DNA of 64,000 nucleotides, from positions 62,001 through 126,000 of the forward strand of contig JANBPK010000809.1 of NCBI GenBank assembly GCA_027579435.1, read 5' to 3'. The notes under the pieces are model-generated. The model was not told where the DNA came from, ran no database searches, and saw only the letters and a list, made by a program, of their open reading frames with translations. The translations under genes and the position numbers were made by a program. This DNA is from Candolleomyces eurysporus (Eukaryota > Basidiomycota > Agaricomycetes > Agaricales > Psathyrellaceae). Positions 23,908 through 35,127 of the stretch are shown here, piece by piece (the stretch's first letter is position 1; the number at the start of each line of letters is the position of its first letter).

Positions 23908-25307
23908 ATGTCCTCAACATCGGCCAACAAAGATCATTTCTATCATGCCATGGCCAAGTCGCGCCGAGGCTCACCAGGAGACCCACAAGGCATTTCAAAT
24001 TTTATCCAGTCCGGACAGGGTGGGCGAACAGTCTTGCCTCCATTTTCCGCGGCTTTTCCCAACTCACATTTTTCAGGTCTGTCGTTCATGTAGTCTAAAA
24101 GAGATCCCACAAACTCAAATTACTCCTCATTCGTTACAGGGCCCTATCCTAATGCATATACCGCGCCGCGTTCCTCTACAGGGAGATATGACCTGGCGAA
24201 TGCACTGTCGAACTTTAACACGAGCCCTCAATGGGACCCTCACAATCCCAACCGTACGTTCATGAAGCATCTCTTCGTATCGTCAGGCATTCATTCTCAT
24301 TATATCGGGCCCATTGACACTACCGCCGCCGTTGCCCACAGCATTCCCCAATTATGACATGACGACGACTCCCGACCGTTACGCTTCCCAGCCTATTTAC
24401 CCTTATTCTAGACATAGTCCGCCTCTCAGTCCGGCGGAGCAACGAAGGCTTCCTCCACTTACGACTTCATCGAGCCCTGGGGGCGATCGCTGGCAGCAAT
24501 CCGCTTCCTACGTCCCTGCATTGCCTGGATACAGTACCACATCGAACAGCATTCGTGCTCCAACTGCATCGTACACCCCGGCCTACTATCCAAATGGCCA
24601 AGATGATGCATACTACATGCCTCACGATGTCATTTCCCCCTTGACCCACGCATCACAAAGCCCCTATGACGAGCCGTTGACCAACCCTTTGCGGATGCAG
24701 CCTCGCCCAACCTCTCCATACGGTCGTGGCGCGCCCACCACATCCCACCTTGCAGGACCTCATTACACTACTCCTCCTCCGGTCTCCCCTACATCTCCAG
24801 AAGAGCCCACCATCAAGAAAAAGCGAAAGCGTGCCGACGCATCCCAATTGAAGGTCCTCAATGAGACCTACGCTCGAACCGCCTTTCCATCGACAGAAGA
24901 GCGTCACGCTCTGGCCAAAGCTCTAGATATGTCCGCTCGAAGCGTACAAATTTGGTTCGTGTCTTTGTTGCACTCATGAGCGAGCTATTTTGACCTGTGC
25001 CCTAGGTTCCAAAATAAACGACAGTCGATGCGCCAGACAAACCGCCAGTCCAACAATGCTGCGTCATCGTCTCATCAACCCTATGGCCCTGCTTCTCAAT
25101 CCGAGAGGTTGATAGAAGAATCCATGTCTCACGGCCATGGCCACCCCCACTCCTCTAGCTTCCCCCCCNTCGCAAATTGCCTTGACGGAAGCCACATATC
25201 TGCAGGGCCCCGGGCAAGATATACCTCGGCCGCTGATTTCCCAGTCATCTTCCTCCCATCGCCGCTATCGAAGCCCTGAGGAGGCCGAGTCGCGATATCG
25301 CTACTGA
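23908..25307 (+). CDS. Homeodomain transcription factor
   Basis: Four exons (23908-24076, 24140-24253, 24342-24954, 25006-25307) give 398 aa when the ambiguous base at 25169 is ignored. The first ~280 residues are Ser/Pro/Tyr-rich. A homeodomain follows near residues 285-345. It has a basic entry (KKKRKRADASQL), helix 1 with LKVLNETYARTAFPS, helix 2 with ALAKALDMS and a recognition helix VQIWFQNKRQSMRQTNR. An intron falls inside the recognition-helix Trp codon. Keeping the N at 25169 (after seven C) gives a less coherent end; dropping it gives SQIALTEATYLQGPGQD and a stop at 25305-25307. The helices resemble fungal Yox1/Phx1-like and agaricomycete Hom-type regulators. It is not a mating-type HD1/HD2 protein by sequence or context. 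Confidence 0.88.
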
Positions 25308-26020
25308 AGAATCTCGATAGATTCCTGGTTCTCATCGTTACACCCGCTCGTTTGTTCTTTCTATCCTGCTTCTTATTATATACTTAGATGCCTTGACCCT
25401 AGTTTATAGTCGATTTCATTAATTCTTCATTAATGCCTTATGCCATATGAATCTCCACGTCTCTCTTTAAATTTCTATTCATGCTTTCATTTCGCACCTC
25501 CCTTTATGTAACACATGCCCATCATCTGTCTGCTTCTTTATTTCTTCGACCCATCGCATCTCGCATCTTTATTCTCATACTTATCTGGATCATATTTCAA
25601 CGTCTCACTTATTCTATTTTGCACCTGTATTTTATTACTATGTTCCTGATATTTAACGCACAAATCAACGTAATTGAAGTCCATGCCTATTAGCAGTACA
25701 TGTAAAATCCGCCATCGCCGATGAGGCAGTAGGAGGAGTCACTCCTTCACAGCAATGTGACCGTTACAATATTTTGTGTCTCTTCATCTTACTGAAATTA
25801 GAGGAGAACATATTTGCCTTCGCCCCTCGGCCAAAAAAGTCAATAAAGTGCGGAGTTCACGTGGCTCAGCACGTCTTTTCGGGGGTACTACAGGAACCCA
25901 GCCTGTACATAAGTAATAACATTGAAATGAAGGATACAAGACGACACAAATCAGAAATCTAGAATACATATTAACTCGGTACATAAGTTCGTCCGGAGAC
26001 AATGGGAACTCTCTATATCG
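25308..26020. other. AT-rich intergenic region between convergent genes
   Basis: About 710 bp, visibly more AT-rich than the neighbouring coding DNA. It contains the 3' flank of the homeodomain gene and that of the LPMO gene. I see no coding or RNA gene. Confidence 0.5.
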
Positions 26021-27402
26021 TCAAAGCGCCAATCTCCTTCGTACCAAGCGCCGATTGATTGTAAGCACGCATTGGTCAGAGCCTTTGGTGGTTGCGGCCG
26101 AACTAGACGGTGTGTTGGTCGCCGAAGTTCGCGTTCCTGTTGCGGTCGTACTAGTTGGGCGCCTAGTCGTGGTTGTTGCTGTATCTGGATCAGCTCCACT
26201 CCCATCGAGCTGGGTCAGGCGAGGACCAGGAACGACAAAGGAGCCCAAGTCGGTGCTCAGGTAGATATTTGGCCAGCTTGCGCCGGCGTATACTTGTTGT
26301 ATGGTCATGAGCTCGTCGGACGAAGGCTTTCCAGTCCCTGAGCCAGTGACTTTAAGTTGCCTGTGAGGTTACCAGTTTAACGGCCCGAACTGCTAGCATT
26401 ACAAACCACTTACGTGCAGCTTGGGTAGAACTGAGGCGTGACAGAGTGAAGTGCGACGCTGAAGGCACCCCGAGACCGAGTCCGTTAGAAACTGAACTTC
26501 AAAATCCGAGTATCACTGAATTGCACATACATTTCGTGTCGTACCAACTACGAAAATGGGTCAGTCAGAGGAAATTCCATGGAAAACATCGGAACTCACG
26601 TATTCGCCTGGTGCCAGGTTCTGAGGGATTGTCGACGTCCAAGACGACCCAGCTGCGCAGAGTATGCCAAGTTAATCGGTCGACTTGGCTGACAGAGGGT
26701 ACTACCAACCTGTGATGAGCTTCGCAGCTGCCCACTGGCGGTCCTCGGAAGAATAGCCACTGGCATCGATTTTGAACCACTGGGCGTCATTTGCTGAGAA
26801 CGACGAACAGTCGCCGCCACACGAGGCCATATACGTTGAAACGGGCCCCTGATGATCTATTTACAAATTTTAACATGAGCGCCTTTCATTTCTCAATGCA
26901 TTTCCGGTCTGCCGTACGTACCCCCAGGCCACTGCAGTCCGTGGTATTAGAAGCCCGATTTCAAATGTATAAGAAGGAGCGTGACATACATATGCCCAAT
27001 TGAATGTGATCTTGGAGCCAGCAGGTGCCTCGGCGATAGCTGTAGTTCCAGCGTCTCCTCCATGGTGGCACGCAAGGTCCGCGTCGGTATCCGCAACTGA
27101 GATCTTTGCAATGAACGCGAGCCAATCTGACATCGGGTAGGGGAGACTTTACCGAATCCGTCGCTTCCCACTTTTCTCGTGACACGAGGGGAGGGGTTGT
27201 TGTACCTGTTACCCGCCTGTCAAGTAAAGGCCTAGGTACAGATTCACCTGTTTTTAACGTACGGATCAGAAAATGGATTCCAGCCTTGATACTCCTTCCC
27301 ATCTACGACGACACTGTGCACGAATCCGTGGCCTTCAGCCCCGAGAAAGAGACATGGAAGAGCGATGAGGCAATATAGAGAAACGGATGTAAAATACATC
27401 AT
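26021..27402 (-). CDS. AA9 lytic polysaccharide monooxygenase, secreted
   Basis: Copper enzyme that cleaves cellulose or related glycans oxidatively outside the cell. Nine exons are joined by eight short introns, from the ATG at 27402 to the stop at 26021. A signal peptide (about residues 1-24, ending GAEG) leaves His25 as the mature N terminus (HGFVHSVVVDG), the first copper ligand. The other active-site parts are present: His in WPGDHQGPVSTYM, His in EIVALHS, and Gln/Tyr in PQFYPSC. Conserved cysteines appear in DLACHHGG and MASCGGDC. The domain ends with ELMTIQQVYAGASWPNIY. A Thr/Ser/Arg-rich tail follows without a CBM1. WPG is coded by a 10-nt exon at 26922-26931. Substrate and regioselectivity cannot be read from the sequence. 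Confidence 0.92.
26922..26931 (-). other. 10-nt microexon of the AA9 gene
   Basis: Bases coding Trp-Pro-Gly and the first base of Asp are flanked by a perfect acceptor (ctgcag) and donor (gtacgt). Including it restores WPGDHQGPV, which holds the second copper-binding histidine. Skipping its 10 nt would shift the frame. Confidence 0.85.
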
Positions 27403-27881
27403 GGAATCGAAAGAGAGTAAGAGAGAGAATTAACGTTGTAGGCTTGAGGTCTTGTATATATGTAACACCTCGAGAACACGAGGCAGACGGCTGTGGGGAA
27501 CAATGAGCCGGCAAGTGCATGGAGCGTGCATACAGCGAGGACACGGTCCGCTGAGGTCTGTATGCTAGCAGTGCTCCCCACCCAGGCCGACAATGCAACG
27601 CAGCTTGTGCCTCCTACGAATTCTCCGTGTCTGCGAAAGAAGGCGCCCTCTCAGAACAGTTCCAGACTAAATAAGCTCAGGCCAGGCTACTGGTATCTGT
27701 GGCGCGAGTGATGAGCAAAAAAGCCAATNCGGCAAACGAGAAGACAGATCTCGGGATTAGATACTATAGACAGATTCTACGAATGCATGCGACTGTCCAA
27801 ATATAGCATAGTGGAATCACCGCCTACCAGCCGTTATTGAGGTCCGACTCTGCTCTATATGTCGGTTCTATGTTCGCGGGT
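27403..27881. other. Intergenic region upstream of the AA9 gene
   Basis: About 480 bp between the AA9 start and the 3' end of the ABC-F gene on the same strand. It should contain the AA9 promoter. The ambiguous base at 27729 is the one N not clearly attached to a homopolymer. I see no gene. Confidence 0.5.
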
Positions 27882-30800
27882 CTATGATGGCTCTGTCTCG
27901 CTGTCAGTGTCTTCTGGTTTGGGTCCGCCTTCAGTTAGCCAACGCAGGCGGCGAAGTCTGCGCCGTTCTTCTTGTGCCTTGAGTTGGTTGCGAGTCAACT
28001 TCTTCTTCTTTTTCATGACAAGCTTCACGCCACTTGCATCCTCAGCACCACTTCCAGCTGGTGTAGCGACTCTAGATGCAACAGGTGTCTGGAGGCGTGA
28101 TCGGACAGGAGTGTTCTTCCCACTGCCCTTGGGGGTATCGAACGTATCTTCAACCACCGCAGATTTGCCCTGCTGGATTATGCGCCCGTTTTCAACGTTC
28201 CAGATCTCCGGACCTGTTTATACGACATATGAGCGAATGCCACGCCTATCGATGAACCAGTGACTTACAGAGTGACGAAACGAATTCATGATTGTGAGAT
28301 ATGATGACCTGAGTGATAGTGGGTGTGAGGTTTTTAATTAATTTGGGTAAAAATAACGCACCACAGCGCCCGACCATTCCTTAATCGCCACAGCAAGACC
28401 ACCAAGCGCCTCTCTATCCAAGAAATTACTCGGTTCGTCAAGGACACAAATCTGAATGAAATGAATTAAATGATGATCAGGGCGTCAGTGGGATAGGGGC
28501 ACACCTGAGGATTATTCCACAAGCAAGCAGCAATAACCAGCTTGATTTTCTGGCCTGTCGTTGTCAAAGATCATTAACTGGGCACGGCGCCACAATGCGG
28601 TTGCTCATACATACCTCCAGACAGCCCTGAGATTTCATTGTACTGGGCAATATCTCCGTCGAGGCCGATGTCTTCTAAATGTTTCCGAACAAGATGGGAT
28701 GTAGTGTCTCTCGCCCCAGCGCCGTCTCTGGATGACTCGAGGTCGTCAAACTGCTGGACAAGTTTCGTAAACCCCTTCGCAAGGAGATCCTCACGGGGGA
28801 CCCAGGTATTATATTTGTGGTCCATTCCCCTCCATTTAATCTCGTACTGAAAGTTTTTCTTGAGTTTCTGTCGGCCCATGATGATCTTTATCAAAAAAAT
28901 TGGGGTGAGTCCTTTGGCATCGGCGGAACGTTGGGGAATGATACACACTTCCAATTTTCGCTTGCTACCGTTCTTCCCGACCCAATCTTGGTCGAGAACT
29001 TTCTTTTCTTCATCCGTAAGAACGCGTGTAGATTTCTCCAAGAGTTCACCTGCCGATGTGTCAAGCAAGGTCGACTCATCGCGAGGCAGTAGGACTCACG
29101 ATCATGTCCGTCTTGGAAGCGCCATTGGATATACTGAATAGGAGTCTTCTCAAGATGACGCTCTTCGCTATCTCAGAATATGAAATCGGATGATCGTGGT
29201 GGTAACCTACCAATATGATGGGTGGCATGTTGAGACACATATCCCACGCGGAGGGCCGGATGTTTGTAAACAGTGCCTTCCTGCGGGGTCGTTTCGCCCT
29301 GGTATACTATCATTAGAAGACGGAGAAATGTGGCACCGGTGACACTTACGGTAATAAGCTTGATCATAGTAGATTTTCCAGCTCCGTTTGGTCCGACGAC
29401 ACCAACACGACTGCCAAAGTGTCAATATAACCTAAAGCCAAGGATAAAGGACCCGAGCCTACCTCGAAAGAGAGAGGGCACAACTGGCGTTGTAAAGGCT
29501 AGGCTTGTCGCGGCCGGGGTAGGTGAAGGTACAGTTGGAGAGTTTCAGGATGGCACGAGTGTTACTCCTCACTCCCATCAAAGATCCTGGCGAAGGGAAT
29601 GAAAATTTGACAGAGGTAGCCGCCAGAGTGTAGTACGATTTCGCCTCTGGGTGAATAGCAACAAACGAGGAAAGGTTCCCGGGATAATAGACGAGCTGAC
29701 ACTTTCGTCAGCAGGCAACTCGCAGACGTTGTGCGTCAACACACCTTTTTTTTGCTCGTAATGGATGATATCCGTTGTCACGTTGTCTAAAAAGCTATAT
29801 GAATGCGACTGTCAGAACGTGAAATGCCATCGTAGAGGAATGCTTGCGAACCCAGAGTCGTGACTGACGATCAGACACGTTACGTTTTTCTGTGCCATTA
29901 ACCACCCTTCGAGCCACTGGACAGAGGCTCGATCAAGCTAAGCAGAAGCAGCTCCGTCAAGTTATCAAGACAGGAAGGTGAGGTGCGCTCCACATACATG
30001 ATTCGTAGGCTATTGAACAAAAATCAGGACCCAGACTCTCAGAGTCACTTCAAGAAACGCACCTCATCGAGTAATAGAAGGTCTGCCTTGTAAAGCATGG
30101 CTCTAGCCAACTCAAGCTTCATCTTCCAGCCACCAGACAGGCCACCGACGAGTTCGTTTTGCCTAGCTTCGTCGAACCCGACGTTCGCAAGCTGAGTTTT
30201 GATTTCCGCTCGAGCTACACCGGCCAAGGCTTTGTCTAAAAGAAACCGAGTCAATAGGGATTGCAAAAGAACCGTAAAGAACACCTACCGGCTGCAATGA
30301 AGTCTATCACAGATAAAGAAGTATCTTCCCCTTGCAGAGAATGCTCCACCATCACGCACTTCACTTGATCGGGTGGGGGGAAGTTTTCTACTTTTCCATC
30401 ACGCAGCTGGCGCATAAGAGTAGACTTTCCGGAACCATTGGATCCCAAGATCCCGTAACGACGTCCGCGGAAGAGTCGCAAGGTTGTATGCGAAAGAAGG
30501 AGAAGAGCACCATAGGCCAGGGAGAAGAGGGTATCGCACAATAATTCTCCTTCCTCGTTTGCGTTTCCGGTAGCAACTTTGTATTTTGCCTGGACAATAT
30601 CAGATCTGGGACGGTTCAGGAAAGGAAAAGTAATGGAGAAACGCTACCTGATCTATAGCGTGGAAGTGCGATCGCACCGATTCTGCGAAGCTAGATGCAT
30701 TGTCCTTCCCTAGCCAAGTTGACATGTAAACGCCGACGCAACGTTCCCATATAGCGGTGTCACGGAAATTGCGGTTATGGATGAGTTCGGCTACTAAAGT

Positions 30801-32145
30801 CGCCTGATACTTGAGTGAAGCATCCAACAGAGTGTATTTGGGGCTGCGAGGTCCATTAGGGTTCTGCGGGGAAACGATGGATACTTCATCCGGAAGCAAG
30901 GTGTACAAAGCGGACAAGGTTTCTTTAATTTCAGCTTCAATATCGCGGTGTTCAGGGGGCGGGCCGGATGACGAAGCGCCGGATTTGAGAAGAGTGTCAA
31001 GAGCTGTTTGGCCAAAGGCGCGAACCTGAACGAAGAAAGAGGCTAAGCAACGCACACAATTAATGTTGCATTAATTTGTACTGACCTCAGGGAAGGCAGC
31101 CCCTTTTGTAATTTTCTCGACCCCATCTACAAGGCAACTGAGATACGTTGCCGCGATGCGAGGATCGCGAACAAGTTTGACAAAGTTGTCGATGACCACC
31201 ACGGTCCGACGCTGAACCTCCATACTACGGTCGTTCAATGCTCGCTGCAGCAATGGTACCATGACGGCTAAAGCAGGAGCAGTGACCTCCGCCACGAAGG
31301 TTTGATTTGAAAGCGCCTTGATGCAGGCGGGCACGGAATCTGGTTGAGCCATGCATTTCACAAGCGCAGGGATATGCGGTGTGAGGTCTGCGTTGGCCAG
31401 AGTCGTGCACAGGGACGTCGCACACTTAATGGCAGCGCTAGAGACCTGTTGATCAAAAGGTTTAAACACTGGCGGGCAATAGCATGATGAGCGAAAACGC
31501 ACTTCTTGTTTGGTGTCATGCATCGCATGTTCTACATGGGGCAAGGTGGTTCCAAGTTGAGCGGCAACAGCATCGCGAGCTGTTGGAACGAAAGACTTGA
31601 GCCCGTCGAGGACACTGACTTTGCTGCGCCATTTCCCATCATCTAATATGGTTTCTAGTTGGCGGAAGACAATGCCGGTAGCCTCGGGCGGGAAAAGCTT
31701 AAGTATCGCCTTTAGTGCGGCTGAAGTCGCGTTTCGGACGACATCGCCTTTATCCATGAGGAGATCGTAGAGGATAGCGAGATAGGGAAGGAGGAGCGGG
31801 GCTACCGGTGGCCCCAGCACGTTCGCCAACGAATGGAAACCGAGTGCTGCGGATTCGCGCTCGTAGCCCGATTTTTTGTTTGTTGCGAATGCTTGCAGGG
31901 TGGATAGAACATTGGAATCACTAATCATCGCCTTGTAAGATGGATCGATAGCAGGCAAATAGTCCCTTACTGTAGGGATTGAAGTCCTTGTGTTGAGACC
32001 GCCTTGGCCAATCTATCTGCAGCGGCCTTTGCATCTGGAGCCCTGGTAAGCACATGCTTAGAGACCCGGTACATTCGACACTACCTGGCGCAGTAGGAGC
32101 GGTCTTCAGCGCTTCAAGCAATGAGGGGAAGGTAGAATCGGCCAT
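27882..32145 (-). CDS. ABC-F ATPase with HEAT repeats, EF-3/New1/Elf1 family
   Basis: Fungal-type translation or RNA-export ATPase of about 1,050 aa in many exons. N-terminal HEAT repeats (MADSTFPSLLEAL, then blocks such as SALGFHSLANVLGPPVAP and AVQRR-like helices) precede a helical linker. ABC domain 1 has Walker A GSNGSGKST, signature LSGGWKMKLELA and Walker B LLLLDEPTNHLD. ABC domain 2 has GPNGAGKST, LSGGQKIKLVIA and VLDEPSNFLD. A chromodomain-like insertion (FQYEIKWRGMDHKYNTWVPRE) lies inside domain 2. The basic C terminus (KKKKKLTRNQLKAQEERRR) resembles New1/Elf1 more than EF-3 itself, so I do not give a symbol. Near 31,995-32,010 the frame of ADRLAKA does not join that of GLNTRTSIPTVRDYL without a one-base change or an unseen intron. 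Confidence 0.87.
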
Positions 32146-32843
32146 GAGTGTCGTCAATGAAGTCTATTAAGCAAGGCGATAAGAGTTGTACAGAGGGCGC
32201 CAAATCCTTGGGAATGCAGAGATGGATTTGGATGGGCCCTGGGTCTTTGGAGGAGAAAAAAGGGAGAAAAACAGCACGAGTGTGCTGTAAGAGTACAGAG
32301 AAAAAANTGACGGAGAGTCCGTAAATCCAGGACTTGCAATTTCTGAAAGAGGAAAATATCTTAGGCACGTGCTCCGGATCAATCGGCGGTGGCAGTGAAG
32401 CCTGAGTAGTGGCAGTGCTGCTGTCTGTCACTTGTCAGGGTCGGCAAATGCCGAGCAGGTCGGTTGCAGTATGTCCGATTGACATCCCAAGCACAATTTC
32501 GCATGTTTGGCGCTATGTACTAGTATGTATGTCTCTGGCAGACAAAAAGCCCTTGTTCCTACCTGCTGCAGCCTGCTAAATGGCGATACACAGATGGGAC
32601 CAGGAACATAATAAAAATAAATGGAGTCTGTATTTCCGATGTTCCTCTTACCCTGAATCTTTATTACCTCAGGCGGTATGGCTCGAATCACAAAGCGATA
32701 CATAAACATTTCTTCTTTCATGCCTCTGCACGATGCATACCAATTTTCCAAAAGGTGATCTTCCTGTCACGATTGGATCGTGCTTGAGGTGAAGGCAGAG
32801 ACGGAACTTCAAATAAATGTAAATAACTCTACATCTCCCTAAA
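32146..32843. other. Intergenic region / ABC-F leader
   Basis: About 700 bp between the ABC-F start and the 3' end of the acyltransferase gene, both on the minus strand. An A-rich run with the ambiguous base at 32307 lies in the presumed 5' leader or promoter. I see no convincing coding signal. Confidence 0.5.
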
Positions 32844-34935
32844 CTACGTGTCAGCTCGTGGATAATCGTCGACGGGATAGTCGACTTTGTCATAAAGTCG
32901 TAAAGTTTCAGTCCAGTCTCTCTTTCGTCGCCGTCTGACAGAAAAATATCGCACGACTTGGTCCCAGGGACCCAAGACGCGGCCTTTCTCCCTTCCTCCA
33001 ATCGACGCAAAATATTTCTCCGGGTCCTCGGGAAGTTGCAGAACGTCAACTGCGAGATTTCTGACCCGACTGTGCAAGTCGTTACGTTCATCCCGCAGTT
33101 TTCGTAAGGCAGGTTTGCCCGTCAACAACAGCCGAAGAAGAGAGGAAAAGGCGCGGAATGCGGCGATCCCGTCTTCCATCCACCGCATACTCATCCACAT
33201 GAAAGCGGGTGTGAGGATGACGGTGAAATGTGTCAGACGCCAGGTCATCGCAACTACAGAAATCCAGACGAGAAGAACTGTGACAAGGCCGTATAGGATC
33301 TTGTGCTGGGATATGTCGTCCCAAGTGTCATATACGGGACCTCCTTTCATCAAGAACTTTCGCACTGCCATGGAAGTGCTAGCGAACACCGGCGCCCAGA
33401 GAACGAGCCCGGGAAGGCAAACAAGGCAAAGGAAGCAAGACCAGACCAGTCTCACAATCATGCGCAGGACAATTGTTGGTCGGTGACGCGGTCTGCGAAT
33501 TCGATCGTCGTTGAGACCCAAACGAACGAGTTTGTCTTGGTACGCCTGCATCTTTCATTAAGCCCCCGTAACCTTGTGAGAAACGAGAGCGTAGAAACCC
33601 ACATTGAGATCCTTGCACAGCTTTAGAACAGGTTCTTGATCAGCGCTGGATGGAGCAGCTTTCATCGACTCAGTAAAGGCATCTGAGAATCGGCGCGATA
33701 GTCGCACGTATTCTCCCAAAGGCATGAGAGTGCCCAAAGGAGCGTACATCTTTGCAGCAAGTTTGGCACCGCGGATTATTTCCCAGGTCGGAGCTTCAAG
33801 GACACCCGAGCGAATCCGTTCTTGGAGGCCGTCGGTCACTTGCCGGATGTGGGTGAAATCTACAGGTGGTAGGAGCTCTGGGTTGTTCTACTCGCAAGAT
33901 ATTAGCGAGAGCGGAAAGACAAGACCGAATGTCATTGAATACCTTGACAGAGAAAACCATTGGTTCGTCGAACGACACCAACACATCGGAACGAAAGTGT
34001 TGTCGATGCCTGTAAGGGTGTATATCAAACGCCGTGACTCAGCATACGGAACGAAGGGGCATACATGTAGGTCACTGAGCAGGGTAGCAGGGAGATTTCA
34101 AAATCCGGATCATCCCTGTTACGCCCCAGTACATCAGACACCATTCTTGCAACTGCAACTGAAGTCAATAGACATTCGGACGCTCGGAGCAGAAAAAATT
34201 CTTACCGCCAGTCTTCAAGGGAGCAACTTCAGGATGAAATCTGCTAATGCCTTCAGGGAAGAGACAAACGGCGTCCCCAGCTTCGAGGGCCTAACACTCT
34301 AGGTCAATATCAGATGCATTGATCCCTGCGTACGTGGTGCTCACCTCCATCAAGTTCTGCAATACGACTGTATTGTCCGCAGTCCCGTCCGCATTGTCCT
34401 TTCTTCGCTGTATAGGCACGGTACCAGCAGCTTGGATGAGCCAGCTAGAAAATGTACGGTGGCCGAACAAGGATGCTTTGGCAGTGAGACGTATGAAGTC
34501 CCGCCTCTACAAAAAGCATTCATAACTTGAGCATTCGACTCCGAGCGCTCTGCAAAAAGAACGCACCTTTCTGGGGACGCTGATCACAACAAGCCTAAAT
34601 GAAATGTGAAAAGAGATTCGTGAGTGAAATAGAGGGACTCCTGCTCACGGTGCATCCACCACCGAATTGCTGTGGTTTGGACATATGATACTGGAGAGGG
34701 TAGGTAAGAGAGCAGCAAATCTTAAAGGGGAACGAGCACACATACCATGGCTTTCCCGTCTCTGGGACATAATGCCCGTTCTCTACCACAATGGAGCCAT
34801 AGAAGGTGCTGAGCAGCAGCCGAAAGAACAGCCTATGCAGTTGGATGAGATGTTGGTCGGCTTCGAGAGAGAATAAAAGGCAAACCGAATGAGCGAGTAG
34901 GATATTGGTGTAGGCGAGGGTTGACCCTTGGCCAT
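32844..34935 (-). CDS. Glycerol-3-phosphate acyltransferase, Gpt2/Sct1 type
   Basis: First committed step of glycerolipid synthesis: acyl transfer to glycerol-3-phosphate (or DHAP) at the ER membrane. It starts at 34935 (MAKGQ) and ends at 32844, with several short introns, and encodes roughly 600 aa. The acyltransferase motifs are visible. NHSNSVVDA is the H-x4-D catalytic box near 34,660. AGTVPIQRR near 34,420 and FPEGISRFHPE near 34,265 are the substrate-binding blocks. A histidine-containing stretch (PCSVTYMHRHRFRS) follows near 34,000. The C-terminal third has two strongly hydrophobic regions around 33,480-33,380 and 33,320-33,150, fitting membrane anchoring. A basic tail (RRRRKRD) follows. 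The spacing matches fungal Gpt2/Sct1 rather than the shorter lysophosphatidate acyltransferases. Confidence 0.88.
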
Positions 34936-35127
34936 GGCCAAGGACTGGCACTTGGATGCTTGGGGAGAAGCACAGTGGGTCAAGCTGTCCCACATTTCTG
35001 CTAGCTCCGGCCTTACAATTGAACCCCGCTGAGATGAGATAATCATCATCAGCATCTCAATTTTTGGAGCCTACTTGGGCAAGTCAAAGCCTCTACGTTT
35101 TCACGACTCACGACGGCGGCGACGACC

